DNA of 64,000 nt. Source: Nematostella vectensis (Eukaryota > Cnidaria > Anthozoa > Actiniaria > Edwardsiidae). A program made the translations under genes and the position numbers. Below are positions 1 to 10,886 of this stretch, in pieces (position 1 is the stretch's first letter; each line of letters starts with the position of its first letter). Below the pieces are notes generated by a model. It was not told the origin of the DNA and searched no databases. It saw nothing but the letters and a program-made list of their open reading frames with translations. The stretch spans positions 14,142,121-14,206,120 of the forward strand of contig NC_064047.1 of NCBI RefSeq assembly GCF_932526225.1. Direction: 5' to 3'.

Positions 1-856
1 CCCTAGATATATCACGCGACAAAATAGTTTTGTAGTTTAATATAATAATATTATGATAACTAGTATCTTATTTATCAAAAGATATGAATTACTATTTATA
101 TAATAATATTTATATTTCGAGCTCGCATAATCCGGCCGCCTCGAACTTTGTGTTTTTGGGGTTTTAGTGCCGGAAAAACTATCAAAGCCTACAGGTAGGC
201 TACGAAAACGGCCTCTAATAAATCATCGTAAAATCTCTGATAGGCCCCTGTCGCTTATTTCCTTTTTAGTGCCGAAGAAACCTGCTTGGTTACACAGGGG
301 ACTTATTTCATTTTTTTTTTCAGATCCGACACTAGGTATTTTGGTTCCTATAAAGTCTTAGATGCTATTAATAAGTATTTATATTACTTCATTTGTACAA
401 AAAAACAAAACCCAAATCAGGCAGGGGTGGGGGCTTAATTATTATAGACAGGGGCTTAAATGGGATGGGGGTTAAAAGATCTTTTACTTTAACTTATTTT
501 CTATCCTCGAAAAGGGCTATCTCCCACCTCCCCTACCCCCTCTTTATGAAAAAATTGGACATTTCTGCAAGCCGGGAAGTAATATTTTTCAGTGCCGATA
601 TCTGGAGGGTGGAAACCCCGCGGGTCGAAAAAAAGCAGATCTTAACTGGAAAAGACACAATTCATGAATGCATAGAAGCTTCTTTACTATTTTTTTTATT
701 ATTATTTGGTCATACTAACGAAAAGTGACAATTCTGACATTTGAAAATTTAAATTATACGAGTTCAGCTGTTATGATATACCAAAACACAATTTTTGTCG
801 TATTTATTCTAGTTTTTATTATAAAAATGACGCATTTTGTTCTATGTTCTTCAAAG

Positions 857-1197
857 TGAGTGACCGAGGATACCAGTCCTCCAGCAGGTCATTCTTGTTC
901 ACGCTGTGTAACAAGAATGGCTACCGCCCTGAAAAGTTGCCATTGAGGCGCACGCCAGATGAATATGCCATTTGTGACCGCACACGTTTCGGTCCGGTGT
1001 TTGGTGGTCCGGTGTTTGGTGGTGATTGTGACCTGTACATCGCTTACAACGCGGGGGGTAAAAAAGCGTCCTATACGGAGCCACACACGTACGCTCGTCC
1101 CCAGGGCGCCACATCTGATGGCATGTGTGACGTCTTTGCTGGCACCTGCAAATTCACACCCGACGAAATGGAGGTGTTTCACGAGGTGGTGGACTGA
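857..1197 (+). CDS. TLDc domain C-terminal exon, copy 1 (partial gene)
   Basis: This terminal exon encodes the second half of a TLDc domain. It shows the family hallmarks: SSRSFLFTLCNKNGYRPEKL, then a PVFGG block, a CDLYI strand and the final EMEVFHEVVD before the stop at 1195-1197. TLDc domains occur in TLDC1, OXR1, NCOA7 and IFI44, acting in oxidative-stress resistance, V-ATPase binding or interferon responses. The exon starts after the acceptor TTCTTCAAAG at phase 1. The N-terminal half is outside the window, but its counterpart for copy 2 is at 32096-32446. Against its copy-2 partner (35723-36063) it differs at 19 residues and no silent sites, far more than the flanks. A PVFGG motif is duplicated in tandem in both copies. 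Confidence 0.85.
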
Positions 1198-3233
1198 ATA
1201 CAGCTTTGAGCGCCTGTAAAGTGACAATAGACATAAAGATGTATAAATATTTGTTAGTTGGTACTGTGTCATGAAATTACTGATTTTGAATTAGGATGTA
1301 TCGTGGAAATACATGTGTCGTGACCCGCGAATGCATCATGGATAGCATGTAAATCACAAAACCACATGTTGTGAAAGCCCCAGTGCAAGTGGTAAAAAGC
1401 ACAAAAAAGATGAAAATAAAAATCAAATTTGAATTTGCTCATTTTTTTGATACCCATGAGCCAACGCGGGCACAAGGATTCTTTAGTTCAGCCTTATTTG
1501 AAGTGTGTATGTACATCTCGAGCTTAATTCAGGATTCTATAACACCAGTGCAGCTTACAAGTTTTGATTAATTAAACTGGCTTTCAAAAACAATGCATTT
1601 TTGATGTTCAAAATCTGTGACGGATTACTGCTGTAATAAGCCATTTAAAGCGAGGCTTTTAGATATACAAGATTGTGAAATAGTTTAAGGGAGAAGTCTG
1701 TTCAATAATTAAGCTGAGGGTAAGGGGGGATTATATGACAATCAATTGGGGGCCTTAAATTAAGGTATCCTGAGTCTTGAGGGATGACACTCCCTTAGGG
1801 CCTGAATGGTGACTCTGGTTAAGCATTTTAACCATGGGCACTCGTCACCTTTTATATTATTTTTATTACATCATATACATGTATAATGTAATATACCTAT
1901 TGAAATGTATAGAAATTTGTGGACAAATAAAGTTGCATGTATGTAGCCTCCTATTCTTGGATGCACAGTCTCCTCGTTATGGCATTATAACACTTGTGAG
2001 GGGGGTTATAAGTCACGTATTTTGGGGTATAGAATTCGGGTATCGCATTTTTGTGTAGTGAAATTTTCCTGGAGTTATGTCTCTTCTGTTGTATTTGTAG
2101 TGGTTTATCATACAAGCGTTGCCATTATTATGAGAGAATATCGGACATCGACCATTCAGAGGGCCCTGCCTTCGTCATTGGGAGAATAATAGTGATGGTT
2201 GGTCTGAGTGAAAGTTTCTTCCGGTGAATTGTTGACCCCGTTTAAGAGAGTCCCTATTATCGAGACGTGTGCCGTGCTAGAAGATTGACACTTTTGTCAG
2301 TGAATAAAGTTGTTACTTTTTTTAGTATATCAAGATATCCCAAAATCAAACCACTTTTTATCGAAAACATGCCCAAGACACAACTTAACTTACATAAGTC
2401 CCATACAGTTTTTATTTGTAGGGAAGAGTAATTATTTAACGGGGGGTGGGGGGAGTGCTGGTATGTTTGGGGGGGAGGGTTACGTATTTTGAGCTGCGAT
2501 TTGGGGGAGGGCCTCAAACGTTAGTTAATTCACACCACGGTCACTATTCGCCATTTTAACGGTATTTTTGCATTTTACATATGAGGCTAAATAACGAATA
2601 ATATGGAAACGCCGCTAGACGTGAAGAATAATCAATGAAACGTAATGATTTGTGACTGGCGTTTAATGTAGACGTAAGGTTAGTTATCTCAGGTCATAGG
2701 TCCAGAATAGACTGGTTGCGGCTGTATCAGATAACTTGTTTTCCAAAACTTAAACTCGCAAACTATCATAGCTATAGTTGGTCGAGTTTGTTTGCAGAAA
2801 ATATATTTTGATATCTTAAAAGGGATTTTTTTAGTGCTGCAACGTTCAGGAACACTCGTGCCATTCCTTAGACGAATAAGAGGCAAGTAAAATGTGTTAT
2901 TTGTGACTTGAGCCTGTCTAGAATCTATAACATATTATGGTAAGGAATGTTTGCGTTGTTTGGTGTGTAATTCTTTTACAACCAAAAAAAGGAATAACGT
3001 CCATCTAGAGATATTTAAGTATATTTTCATTTAGCTTATAAACGTGCCTTATGTTTCTATAGCTGGCCGCTTAGAGAACCTGAGAACGCGAAAACCTGTG
3101 TTACCTTTGTGTTTTAACTTCCGTGTCCAGGCGACATCTTACTCGATGTCAATCCAAGTTTTCTTTAAGGAGCTTTGTTTCCTAAAACATTGCTCAGAAT
3201 TGACACTCTTAGCGTCAATAATACAATTAGCCC
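1198..3233. other. Non-coding spacer between TLDc exon and 42-bp array (copy 1)
   Basis: No gene is supported here. The stretch would hold the TLDc 3' untranslated region and spacer. Short open frames are not conserved as proteins between the copies. It includes G-rich runs near 2440-2510 and a roughly 290-bp piece (2735-3018) missing from copy 2. Confidence 0.6.
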
Positions 3234-3953
3234 TTCCAAGTCCCTATGCTATTCGTGTTATGTCTTAGCTCGTATCTAAAAATCCCTATGCTATTCGTGT
3301 TATGTCTTAGCTCGTATCTAAAAGTCCCTATGCTATTCGTGTTATGTCTTAGCTCGTATCTAAAAGTCCCTATGCTATTCGTGTTATGTCTTAGCTCGTA
3401 TCTAAAAGTCCCTATGCTATTCGTGTTATTTCTTAGCTCGTATCTAAAAGTCCCTATGCTATTCGTGTTATGTCTTAGCTCGTATCTAAAAGTCCCTATG
3501 CTATTCGTGTTATGTCTTAGCTCGTACCTAAAAGTCCCTATGCTATTCGTGTTATGTCTTAGCTCGTATCTAAAAGTCCCTATGCTATTAGTGTTATGTC
3601 TTAGCTCGTATCTAAAAGTCCCTATGCTATTCATGTTATGTCTTAGCTCGTATCTAAAAGTCCCTATGCTATTCGTGTTATGTCTTAGCTCGTATCTAAA
3701 AGTCCATATGCTATTCGCGTTATGTCTTAGCTCGTATCTAAAAGTCCCTATGCTATTCGCGTTATGTCTTAGCTCGTATCTAAAAGTCCCTATGCTATTC
3801 GTGTTATGTCTTAGCTCGTATCTAAAAGTCCCTATGCTATTCGTGTTATGTCTTAGCTCGTATCTAAAAGTCCTTATGCTATCCGTGTTATGTCTTAGCT
3901 CGTATCTAAATGTCCCTATGCTATTCGTGTTATGTCTTAGCTCGTATCTAAAA
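3234..3953 (+). repeat. 42-bp minisatellite, about 17 copies (block A copy 1)
   Basis: The tandem unit begins CCTATGCTATTCGTGTTATG and runs 42 bp. Because 42 is divisible by three and the unit has no stop in one forward and one reverse frame, it yields open frames of 277 and 135 residues made only of 14-residue repeats. Copy 2 (37801-38389) has fewer units and single-base deletions that break the frame, which argues against a protein product. Confidence 0.95.
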
Positions 3954-4079
3954 GATCTTTATGATCCATTCAGCATTATAAAAGAGTGTTTTGAAGCAGA
4001 TGTACAGTATAAGTACAAACCAAAAAGGCGCAAATGTCTCAAATCTTCTCTTACTATTCATAACTTAAAGATGATGTGA
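3954..4079 (+). other. Possible exon remnant after the 42-bp array
   Basis: Just after the array an open frame of about 40 residues continues (DPFSIIKECFEADVQYKYKP and on, then a stop at 4077). It is nearly identical in copy 2 (38391-38513), with one K to N change. I do not recognise the protein. It could be a decayed exon or chance; the duplication is too young for conservation to be informative. Confidence 0.25.
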
Positions 4080-4519
4080 TAAGAATGTGGTCTTTAGAAA
4101 CCACTTTGATCCCCTCTAATCTCTCTCAGCCGCTCACAGAAGCTGTTTATTAGCGAGCACATCTCAAACTCAGGTCTGTACAGGACCGCAAATGATCCCC
4201 GGCGCGCGAATGATCCCCAAAAACATAATATGCCCACAAATGTTCCCGTAATAATCCACGGAATAAAACACTATGGAGTGCTTACTAGCTTTACCCTATA
4301 CTAGAAACATGCTTTTTTTTGTAGAAAAAAAAGAAACAATAATACTGTCGACAGTATCACGACAATATCGCAATAATAGGAATATGCAAGGCAGTGCATA
4401 ACTCTGCATAACATGATGGTCTGGATGGGGTTAACCGACTGGCGACAAACGGCCTGAAGAGTAACCGACTACCGACAAAACATGAAAACTAGTGACTAGC
4501 GACAAAAAATATTTGCCGG
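4080..4519. other. Non-coding end of block A, copy 1
   Basis: No gene seen. It contains the perfect short palindrome CTGTCGACAG near 4346 and several copies of the motif CCGACTACCGACAAA or close variants. The block ends at 4519 where TACAGACA joins the CAGACGGA array. Confidence 0.6.
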
Positions 4520-4523
4520 CTAC

Positions 4524-4713
4524 AGACAGACAGACGGACAGACAGACGGGCGGACAGACGGACAGACGGACAGACGGACAGACGGACAGACGGACAGACG
4601 GACAGACGGACAGACGGACAGACGGACAGACGGACAGACGGACAGACGGACAGACGGACAGACAGACAGACAGACGGACAGACGGACAGATGGACAGACA
4701 GACGGACAGACGG

Positions 4714-4759
<46 letters not shown>

Positions 4760-4854
4760 GGACAGACAGAGGGACAGACGGACAGACAGACGGACGGACG
4801 GACGGACGGACGGACGGACAGACAGACGGACGGACAGACAGAGAGACAGACGGA

Positions 4855-4895
<41 letters not shown>

Positions 4896-5030
4896 AAGGG
4901 ACAGACGGACGGACGGACGGACAGACAGACAGAGAGACAGACGGAAGACAGAGAGACAGACAAACAGACAGACAGACGGACGGACGGACGAACGGATGAA
5001 TGGACGGACGGACGGACGGACGGGTGGATA
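4524..5030 (+). repeat. CAGACGGA/CAGA microsatellite (copy 1)
   Basis: About 500 bp of interspersed CAGACGGA, CAGA and CGGA units. Counterpart at 58160-58380, where it is about half as long. It lies exactly at the junction between block A and block B in copy 1, so it marks the right edge of the 19.2-kb segment that copy 1 lacks. Long open frames on both strands are repeat artefacts. Confidence 0.97.
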
Positions 5031-5285
5031 GATTGGATAGATCGGTACTTTGTAGCTGTTACTTTGACATTGTAATTTTTGTTTCTCAAATTATATGCTA
5101 CACAAAGGCAGTTTGTTTGAGTCATCCAAGATTAGACAAGATTATACAATGAACACTTTTTCTTCCCGGAGTTATTTTGGTCTATGCAAAGGTAAATTTG
5201 TTAGAGGATTACCATTCAAATATTTAATATCAACAATCCTCTTCACCATATCAATAAGCTCTTTTTTCATCATCATTATTTTCAG

Positions 5286-5418
5286 ATATCGTAGAAAACC
5301 TTTGCCCTAACGAGTGCAGTAACCATGGCAACTGCTCAAACAGCACTTGTATCTGCGAAGAAGGTTTCACATCACTAGACTGCTCCTTGTCAATCAACAC
5401 AGTACCAGAACTTTTAGG
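5286..5418 (+). CDS. VWDE: VWDE-like copy 1: EGF exon (first surviving exon)
   Basis: The exon starts after ATTTTCAG at phase 1 and ends at donor AGG|GTAGGT at phase 2. It encodes an EGF-type module with the pattern CPNECSNHGNCSNSTCICEE, followed by GFTSLDC and a short linker. In animal VWDE proteins a similar EGF (CPNLC-type) lies in mid-protein, after the VWD region. Copy 1 has no upstream VWDE exons: the DNA before it is block A. The copy-2 version (58643-58775) differs only by two silent changes. Without a promoter or signal peptide, this half-gene may not be expressed from its native start. Confidence 0.85.
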
Positions 5419-5712
5419 GTAGGTGAACAACTGGTAACATGTCAATCGACACAGTACCAGAATTTCTAGGGTAGGTGACAACTGGTAACATTTCAATCGA
5501 CACAGTACCAGAATTTCTAGGGTAGGTGAACAAGCGGTAACATGTCAATCACCACAGCACCAGGACTTCTTGGGTAGGTAAACAAATGATAACCTGTCAA
5601 TCGACACAGTACATGAACTTCTGGGGTAGGTGAACAAACGGTAAGATGTCAATCGACACAGTACATTAACTTCTTGGGTAGGTGAACAAACGGTAAGATG
5701 TCAATCAACACA
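5370..5712 (+). repeat. 52-bp minisatellite derived from exon end plus splice donor
   Basis: About six units of 52 bp. Each repeats the end of the preceding exon (GTCAATCGACACAGTACCAG, AACTTCTAGG) followed by its donor GTAGGTGAAC. The first unit is the real exon end at 5418. Copy 2 has about five units (58727-58995). Because 52 is not divisible by three, use of a later donor would shift the frame. Confidence 0.9.
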
Positions 5713-6189
5713 TCGTTTCCGTATCATTTCTGCAGTTTTCAATATTGAGGAACTCGTGTCAACGAATTCCAACTGCTAAATCGCCTTTTGGCCTCCATGA
5801 TTCAATGTAACGGAATTTGGTGCTGTTTCAGCGCTGGTCAGCGCCTTAAGGGGAGGTGGCGTGGTTTGAAACCATTTCAGTGCTGGCCAGCTGAAACGCT
5901 CTAAGGATTGAATGGCAGAAACCAGAAGGCGATTTAGTTACAGTCGTCTGCGAGAGTACACAGAATATGCAGCCAAGTACCCAGGATTTGCCGAGAGGGG
6001 TGCGCAGCAATAGGTATCATCTGAAAAAAGCAAAGTATTTGAAGAATCCTTAATAAGAAATGGCCCACTTTTTGGCCGCCAAGGGGGGTGCGCACGCACC
6101 CTGCGCATCCCCCTGTGTACGCGCCTAATATGTCAAACTGCAGTAATAGAGAGAGAAGACCGAGAGGCGAAGTCTATGACTGAGAGAGT
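5713..6189. other. VWDE-like intron, non-repetitive part (copy 1)
   Basis: Intron sequence matching 58996-59475 of copy 2. No gene seen. Confidence 0.6.
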
Positions 6190-6332
6190 ATGGTAATGAC
6201 CCTCAAAAATATGGTAATGACCCTCAAACAATATGATTATGACCCTCAAACAATATGGTAATGACCCTCAAACAATATGGTAATGACCTTCAAACAATAT
6301 GGTAATGACCCTCAAACAATATCCTCATGACC
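6190..6332 (+). repeat. 22-bp tandem repeat (copy 1)
   Basis: About six to seven imperfect copies of ATATGGTAATGACCCTCAAA plus two bases. Matches 59476-59610 in copy 2. Confidence 0.9.
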
Positions 6333-6428
6333 AAGGCAATATGGCTGAAACTGGAAAGTCATCATAATCACGTGTCTTCTTTGCCGTCATCATCAACATC
6401 GTAATCATAATCACCATCACCATCACCA

Positions 6429-6836
6429 TAATAATAATAATAATATTAATAATCTTTATTGAGGAGAGCTTTTTCATTTAAAATGATTTTCAAAAAGGAC
6501 CTCGACTTATAAATAATAACAGTAATCTATAAAAAATATATGGAAAAAAAAAATATTGTTGATATATCGTTACATTAAAAAAATACTATGATAAAAATAC
6601 CTAGGTTAAAAATTGAGAAATACTACGTTTAAAAGTACAAATATTTGTGCATCTCTTAATGTCCTGGCTAAGTGAGTTAAAATCCTTGACTGCATGGTAC
6701 TCAGTTCTTTGTTTGCCCCAGTTTCTTTTCACACTAGGGAGCCTAATATTACATTTGTTTCTGGTATTATAATTATGTTGATCTTCGAGTTTTAACAGAT
6801 CCATTTCATGCTCTACGAGACCATTTAAACATTGGT
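6429..6836 (-). mobile_element. 5'-truncated non-LTR retrotransposon, copy 1 only
   Basis: The minus strand from 6804 to 6601 encodes the last part of a reverse-transcriptase ORF, with the typical HNYNTRNK start and LP..R..WG..RTEYHAVKDFNSL core, ending SISQFLT. On that strand the element runs into AATAAA and an (ATT)n tail at about 6429-6453, as in CR1/L2-like elements. Copy 2 has no insertion at the matching place (about 59735): its CAC/CAT microsatellite is uninterrupted. The insertion therefore probably happened after the duplication and into the microsatellite. Confidence 0.85.
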
Positions 6837-6983
6837 CTCATCACCATCACCATCACCATCACCATCACCATCACCATCACCATCACCATCACCATCACCA
6901 TCACCATCACCATCACCATCACCATCACCATCACCATCACCATCACCATCACCATCACCATCATCATCATCATCATTATCATC
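6837..6983 (+). repeat. CATCAC/CAT microsatellite (copy 1)
   Basis: A near-perfect CACCAT hexamer tract followed by CAT triplets. It is homologous to 59660-59860 in copy 2. Poly-Met/Val and Asp/Gly frames on the minus strand are artefacts. Confidence 0.97.
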
Positions 6984-7156
6984 ATCATCCTTATCATCGT
7001 CGTCGTAACCATTGTCAATATCATTATCTTCATCATTATCTTCGTCCTCTTCCTCTTCCTTGCCAGCGTTCATTACTATCTTCACCATTATCAACAATGA
7101 CAAAAACAACAGTATTTATCTTCTCAATGTGTGATTAAAGTCGATGGTTCTCCTAG

Positions 7157-7271
7157 GATTCACGATGGGGGTCTGTGTGACATTAGAAGGATGCCATGCA
7201 AGAAGACCAACATCTTTGGTGATGGATTTATACCTTCAGAGAATCTCACATGTCACGCAACCGAATTCAAG
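7157..7271 (+). CDS. VWDE: VWDE-like copy 1: CDIRR exon
   Basis: Begins after TTCTCCTAG (phase 2 match to the EGF exon) and ends at AAG|GTGAAA, phase 0. It encodes IHDGGLCDIRR, then a Cys, then NIFGDGF and a final CHATEFK. The matching vertebrate VWDE segment follows the same EGF and has the form GFCDVQK...C...VFGKGF...C. Against copy 2 (60022-60136) it has two replacements (M/R and T/N) and no silent change. Confidence 0.82.
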
Positions 7272-7343
7272 GTGAAAAAAATAAGTTTGGTTTATCTCAC
7301 AGTCCCGTTGTCAGTTTCTAAACTGTGATTGATCTCATATCAG

Positions 7344-7601
7344 GTGTATGGCAACAACTGGACACCAAACTCATCACCACACGAGCTACAAGGCGAACAG
7401 TTTGACTTATTTGGGGTCAAATGCAGCCTTCCGGACCCTCCAACGAAGATAGGGGACTACGAAAATCTCGGGACCCCCGCGGGAGGACTGCACACTAGGA
7501 TCTCCAACAACAAGATCGACGCCAGTCTGGAGAAGATGAGGTTTATATCGTACGACTCCGTCTGTATGAGGTGCAGCAAGACAGGCACTTTTGTCCTCAG
7601 G
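7344..7601 (+). CDS. VWDE: VWDE-like copy 1: extracellular module exon with a lost cysteine
   Basis: A 258-nt phase-0 exon between CATATCAG and AGG|GTATGT. It encodes VYGNNWTPNSSPHEL through VKCSLP to VCMRCSKTGT and FVLR. In copy 2 (60209-60466) and in vertebrate VWDE the residue before VLR (or its equivalent) is Cys; copy 1 has Phe (TTT for TGT), which would leave a disulphide partner free. Seven of eight codon differences from copy 2 replace the residue. Confidence 0.82.
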
Positions 7602-8180
7602 GTATGTATACGAACGCCCCCTTCCCCTCCCCCCCTGGGAAATATATCCCGAATATCACTACCTATAAAAAGTGATTGAAAAATATTCTAAAAAGTTCAG
7701 ACTTAGATTTATGAATTTGTCAAAGTGTGAGAGTTTGATATCATCCGAGGGATCTAGGCCTCGATAACTCGACAATCCCGTTAACTTGATTACAATTCTA
7801 TAGAATGGCACCATCTATAACACGAAAACTATTTTCCACCGAGTAAGGGACAGACCCCCCCCCCCCCCCATCATATTGATAGATTTACTAATACCAATAG
7901 ACAGAAGGGATTAACAAACATAAAAAAATGAGCACATCAATCAAGGGAGCACGGCAAAATGTGTTCCTATTTAACGAATGCTTTCCGAAGAGAGGGAGAT
8001 GCACATCGTGCATCCTTCGTCGGCACTTCGTGTCGACACTACGCGTATCCCATATCTTCGGGCAGATGATACGAACAAAGACACAGTTGACAAACATAAT
8101 CCACTTCATAATCCGAGCCCCACACCCCCAACAGCGCTACTGATAACTCCCCTTACAAAACAAACACACATGACGCGTTG
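7602..8180. other. VWDE-like intron (copy 1)
   Basis: Non-coding intron matching 60467-61038 of copy 2, including a C-run near 7854-7869. No gene supported. Confidence 0.6.
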
Positions 8181-8190
8181 CATAACAAAG

Positions 8191-8384
8191 GAGTCTGGGT
8201 AAACCCCTAGAGTCGAGACTGATAGGCCGAGAGTCGAACAAGATATCTGAAATATGTTTTAAAGTAAAAATAAAATTCATGAGCGAGGAAAAGTAAAACT
8301 CTTCGATATTTTAGATATCTTTCCGACTTTCGGCCTATAAGTCTCGAGTCTCTGACTTTCGACTCTTGGGGTTTACCCAGATTC
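8191..8384. mobile_element. MITE with 10-bp target duplication (copy 1)
   Basis: Ends are inverted repeats: GAGTCTGGGTAAACCCC at the left and GGGGTTTACCCAGATTC at the right. The inversion extends inward imperfectly (AGAGTCGA, CTCGAGTC, GATATCT). The 10-bp direct repeat CATAACAAAG flanks it on both sides (8181-8190 and 8385-8394). A 9-10 bp target duplication suggests a Mutator-like element. Copy 2 carries the same insertion (61049-61211) with an internal deletion. Confidence 0.85.
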
Positions 8385-8574
8385 CATAACAAAGTGGTTT
8401 ATTTTCGTAATAATCTCAATCGCGCGTTTAATGAAGCACATTCTGCCGTGCTCCCTTGCATCAATCGAGCATAGCACCTAGCTCGTCCCTAAATACTCCG
8501 TCTTGTGTCCCCTTTTCGCCGATATGCCTTAAACTGATTCCCATGAACGTTTCATTATCATCTCAATGTTTTAG

Positions 8575-8689
8575 CATGACTCCTGCTTGATCAATGGCCA
8601 CTGTTTTGCGCAAAACGATGCTAAACCGAACGAGTGGTGTCGTCAATGCCAGCCAGATACCAGCCAATTTACATGGAGTCGGCGTAAAG
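8575..8689 (+). CDS. VWDE: VWDE-like copy 1: Cys-rich HDSCLINGHC exon (intact)
   Basis: Starts after ATGTTTTAG at phase 0 (joined to the preceding AGG) and ends AAAG|GTAAAA at phase 1. It encodes HDSCLINGHCF, then an EWCRQCQPD core and FTWSRRK. Vertebrate VWDE has the same C.I.G.C....C..C.P..S.FTWS signature directly after the previous module. In copy 2 this exon is split by a 2.3-kb insertion. The exon end is the seed of the following 41-bp array. Confidence 0.85.
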
Positions 8690-10170
8690 GTAAAATGGAA
8701 AGAGCCAGTTTACATGGAACAGGCGTAAAGGTAAAACGCAAAGAGCAAATTTACATGGAACAGGCGTAAATGTAGAACGCAAAGAGCCAGTTTACATGGA
8801 ACAGGCCTAAAGGTAAAACGCAAACAGTTTACATGGAACACGCGTAAAGGTAAAACGCAATCAGTCAGTTTACATGGAACAGGCGTAAAGGTAAAACGCA
8901 AACAGTCATTTTTACATGAAACAGGCGTAAAGCTAAAACGCAAACAGTCAGTTTTCATGGAACAGGTGTAAAGGTAAAACGCAAACAGTCAGTTTAAATG
9001 GAACAGGCGTTAAGGTAAAACACAAACAGTCAGTTTACATGGAACAGGCGTAAAGGTAAAACGCAAACAGTCATTTTTACATGGAACAGGCGTAAAGGTA
9101 AAACGCAAACAGTCAGTTTTCATGGAACAGGCGTAAAGGTAAAACGCAAACAGTCAGTTTAAATGGAACAGGCGTTAAGGTAAAACACAAACAGTCAGTT
9201 TACATGGAACAAGCGTAAATGTAGAACGCAAAGCGCCAGTTTACATGGAACAGGCCTAAAGGTAAAACGCAAACAGTTTACATATAACAGGCGTAAAGGT
9301 AAAACGCAAACAGTCATTTTTACATGAAACAGGCGTAAAGCTAAAACGCAAACAGTCAGTTTTCATGGAACAGGTGTAAAGGTAAAACGCAAACAGTCAG
9401 TTTAAATGGAACAGGCGTTAAGGTAAAACACAAACAGTCAGTTTACATGGAACAGGCGTAAAGGTAAAACGCAAACAGTCATTTTTACATGGAACAGGCG
9501 TAAAGGTAAAACGCAAACAGTCAGTTTTCATGGAACAGGCGTAAAGGTAAAACGCAAACAGTCAGTTTAAATGGAACAGGCGTTAAGGTAAAACACAAAC
9601 AGTCAGTTTACATGGAACAAGCGTAAATGTAGAACGCAAAGCGCCAGTTTACATGGAACAGGCCTAAATGTAGAACGCAAAGAGCCAGTTTACATGGAAT
9701 ACGCGTTAAGGTAAAACGCAAACAGCCAGATTACAGGGAACAGGCGTAAAGGTAAAACGCAAACAGTCATTTTTACATTGAACAGGCGTAAAGGTAAAAC
9801 GCAAACAGTCAGTTTTCATCGAACAGGCTTTAAGGTAAAACACAAACAGTCAGTTTACATGGAACAGGCGTAAAGGTAAAACGCAAAGAGCCAGTTTACA
9901 TGGAACAGGCGTAAAGGTTAAACATAAACAGTCAGTTTACATGAAACAGGCTTAAAGGTAAATCGCAAACAGTCAGTTTTCATGGAACAGGCGTAAAGGA
10001 AAAACGCAAAGAGCCAGTTTACATGGAACAGGCGTAATTGTAAAACGCAAACAGTCAGTTTACATGGAACAGGCGTAATGCTGGAACGCAAACAGTCAGT
10101 TTACATAGAACAAGCGTAATTGTGAAACGCAAATAGTCAGTTTACATGGAACAAGCGTAATGGTGAAAAC
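8650..10170 (+). repeat. 41-bp minisatellite of exon end plus splice donor, about 37 copies
   Basis: The unit reads roughly CAGTTTACATGGAACAGGCG then TAAAG|GTAAAACGCAAACAGT. The first unit is the exon itself (TTTACATGGAGTCGGCGTAAAG with donor GTAAAA). The array therefore repeats an exon terminus and a good 5' splice site dozens of times. A block of about ten units is duplicated (offset about 408 bp: 9211 versus 9619). The same array starts at 63790 in copy 2. Confidence 0.93.
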
Positions 10171-10472
10171 GATAGAGGAATCTTTCAGCCAGTGATTCAT
10201 GGTCATCACACACTTTGAAGTAAATAGTTTGAATAATTTAGAATTCAAAATGCTACAAAATGGAATACGTGATTTTGTGGCGCTATTTACGCAAGGCAAC
10301 ACTTTACGGATACATGCATTCGAAGCGAAGAAGTCAAGAACAAAAACGGTGTCCGAAGTTTGAACTTTAGTTTTTTTTTTTTTTTTTTTTAGATTTGATA
10401 ATGAAAACACTGGCTATTTCAATGAAGTGGCAATTTTATATTGACTAAATATTACTTAAATATCTTTTTCAG

Positions 10473-10886
10473 TTAATTCCCCGCCTGTTTTCACCACACT
10501 TCCAGTTCAATTCGCATTAGTTGGAGAGAATTTATCGCTTCAGATTGAAGCTCTGGATCCAGATAACCGTCCCGTTACGTACTCCCTTGCCAACACCGAC
10601 GCGCAGGGCTACGTGTTCACGCCAGATGGACAACTGAACATCACCATGACCACCTCCGACAGCAAGACGTTCAAATTCGTAGCCACCGATGAGTGCAACG
10701 CCAGCGATACAACGACAGTTACTGTAAAGGCGATGGACTGCCCGTGCCAACACGGGGGAACATGCCATCCCCACCCCTACCACCCACGGGGGTCTGGCCA
10801 GTACGAGTGCGCCTGCCCTGCGGGATTCAACGGAAGCCGATGTGAAAGTGACATTGATGATTGCCAACCTAGCCTTTGTGTCAACG
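10473..10886 (+). CDS. VWDE: VWDE-like copy 1: cadherin-like module plus EGF exon
   Basis: A phase 1-1 exon between ATCTTTTTCAG and AACG|GTAAGG. It begins VNSPPVF and has ALDPDNRPVTYSL and KFVATDECNASDTTTVTV, as in the Ig/cadherin-like fold of VWDE (NQPPVI...FDPEG). An EGF follows, beginning CPCQHGGTC and with YECACPAGFNGSRCE, then the start of a second EGF (DIDDCQPSLCVNG). The DIDDCQ form is typical of calcium-binding EGF. No copy-2 counterpart is inside the window. Confidence 0.88.

Larger units (their letters stand above)
1..4519 (+). repeat. Segmental duplication block A, copy 1
   Basis: This stretch aligns almost base for base with 34868-38948, in the same order and orientation, at roughly 97-98% identity outside the TLDc exon. 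Copy 1 has about 290 extra bases near 2735-3018 that copy 2 lacks, and the internal 42-bp arrays differ in copy number. The block holds the last exon of a TLDc gene and then non-coding DNA that, in copy 2, lies upstream of the VWDE-like gene. Its left edge may lie before the window. Confidence 0.95.
4520..8580 (+). repeat. Segmental duplication block B, copy 1
   Basis: Aligns with 58160-61407. It carries three exons of the VWDE-like gene and their introns. Copy 1 alone has a retroelement insertion at 6429-6836. The MITE at 8191-8384 is shared with copy 2, so it predates the duplication. Confidence 0.94.

Noticed and set aside
3234..3953. CRISPR array
   Set aside because: Units are contiguous with no unique spacers, and the DNA is animal nuclear sequence. 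The same holds for all other arrays here.
3227..4079. 277-residue and 135-residue repeat proteins over the 42-bp array
   Set aside because: The copy-2 array has one-base deletions that break the frame; no start context or splice evidence.
4489..5125. Ser/Cys/Val and Thr/Asp-rich frames over CAGACGGA repeats, as secreted or toxin-like peptides
   Set aside because: Pure microsatellite translation on both strands; no signal peptide or splice sites.
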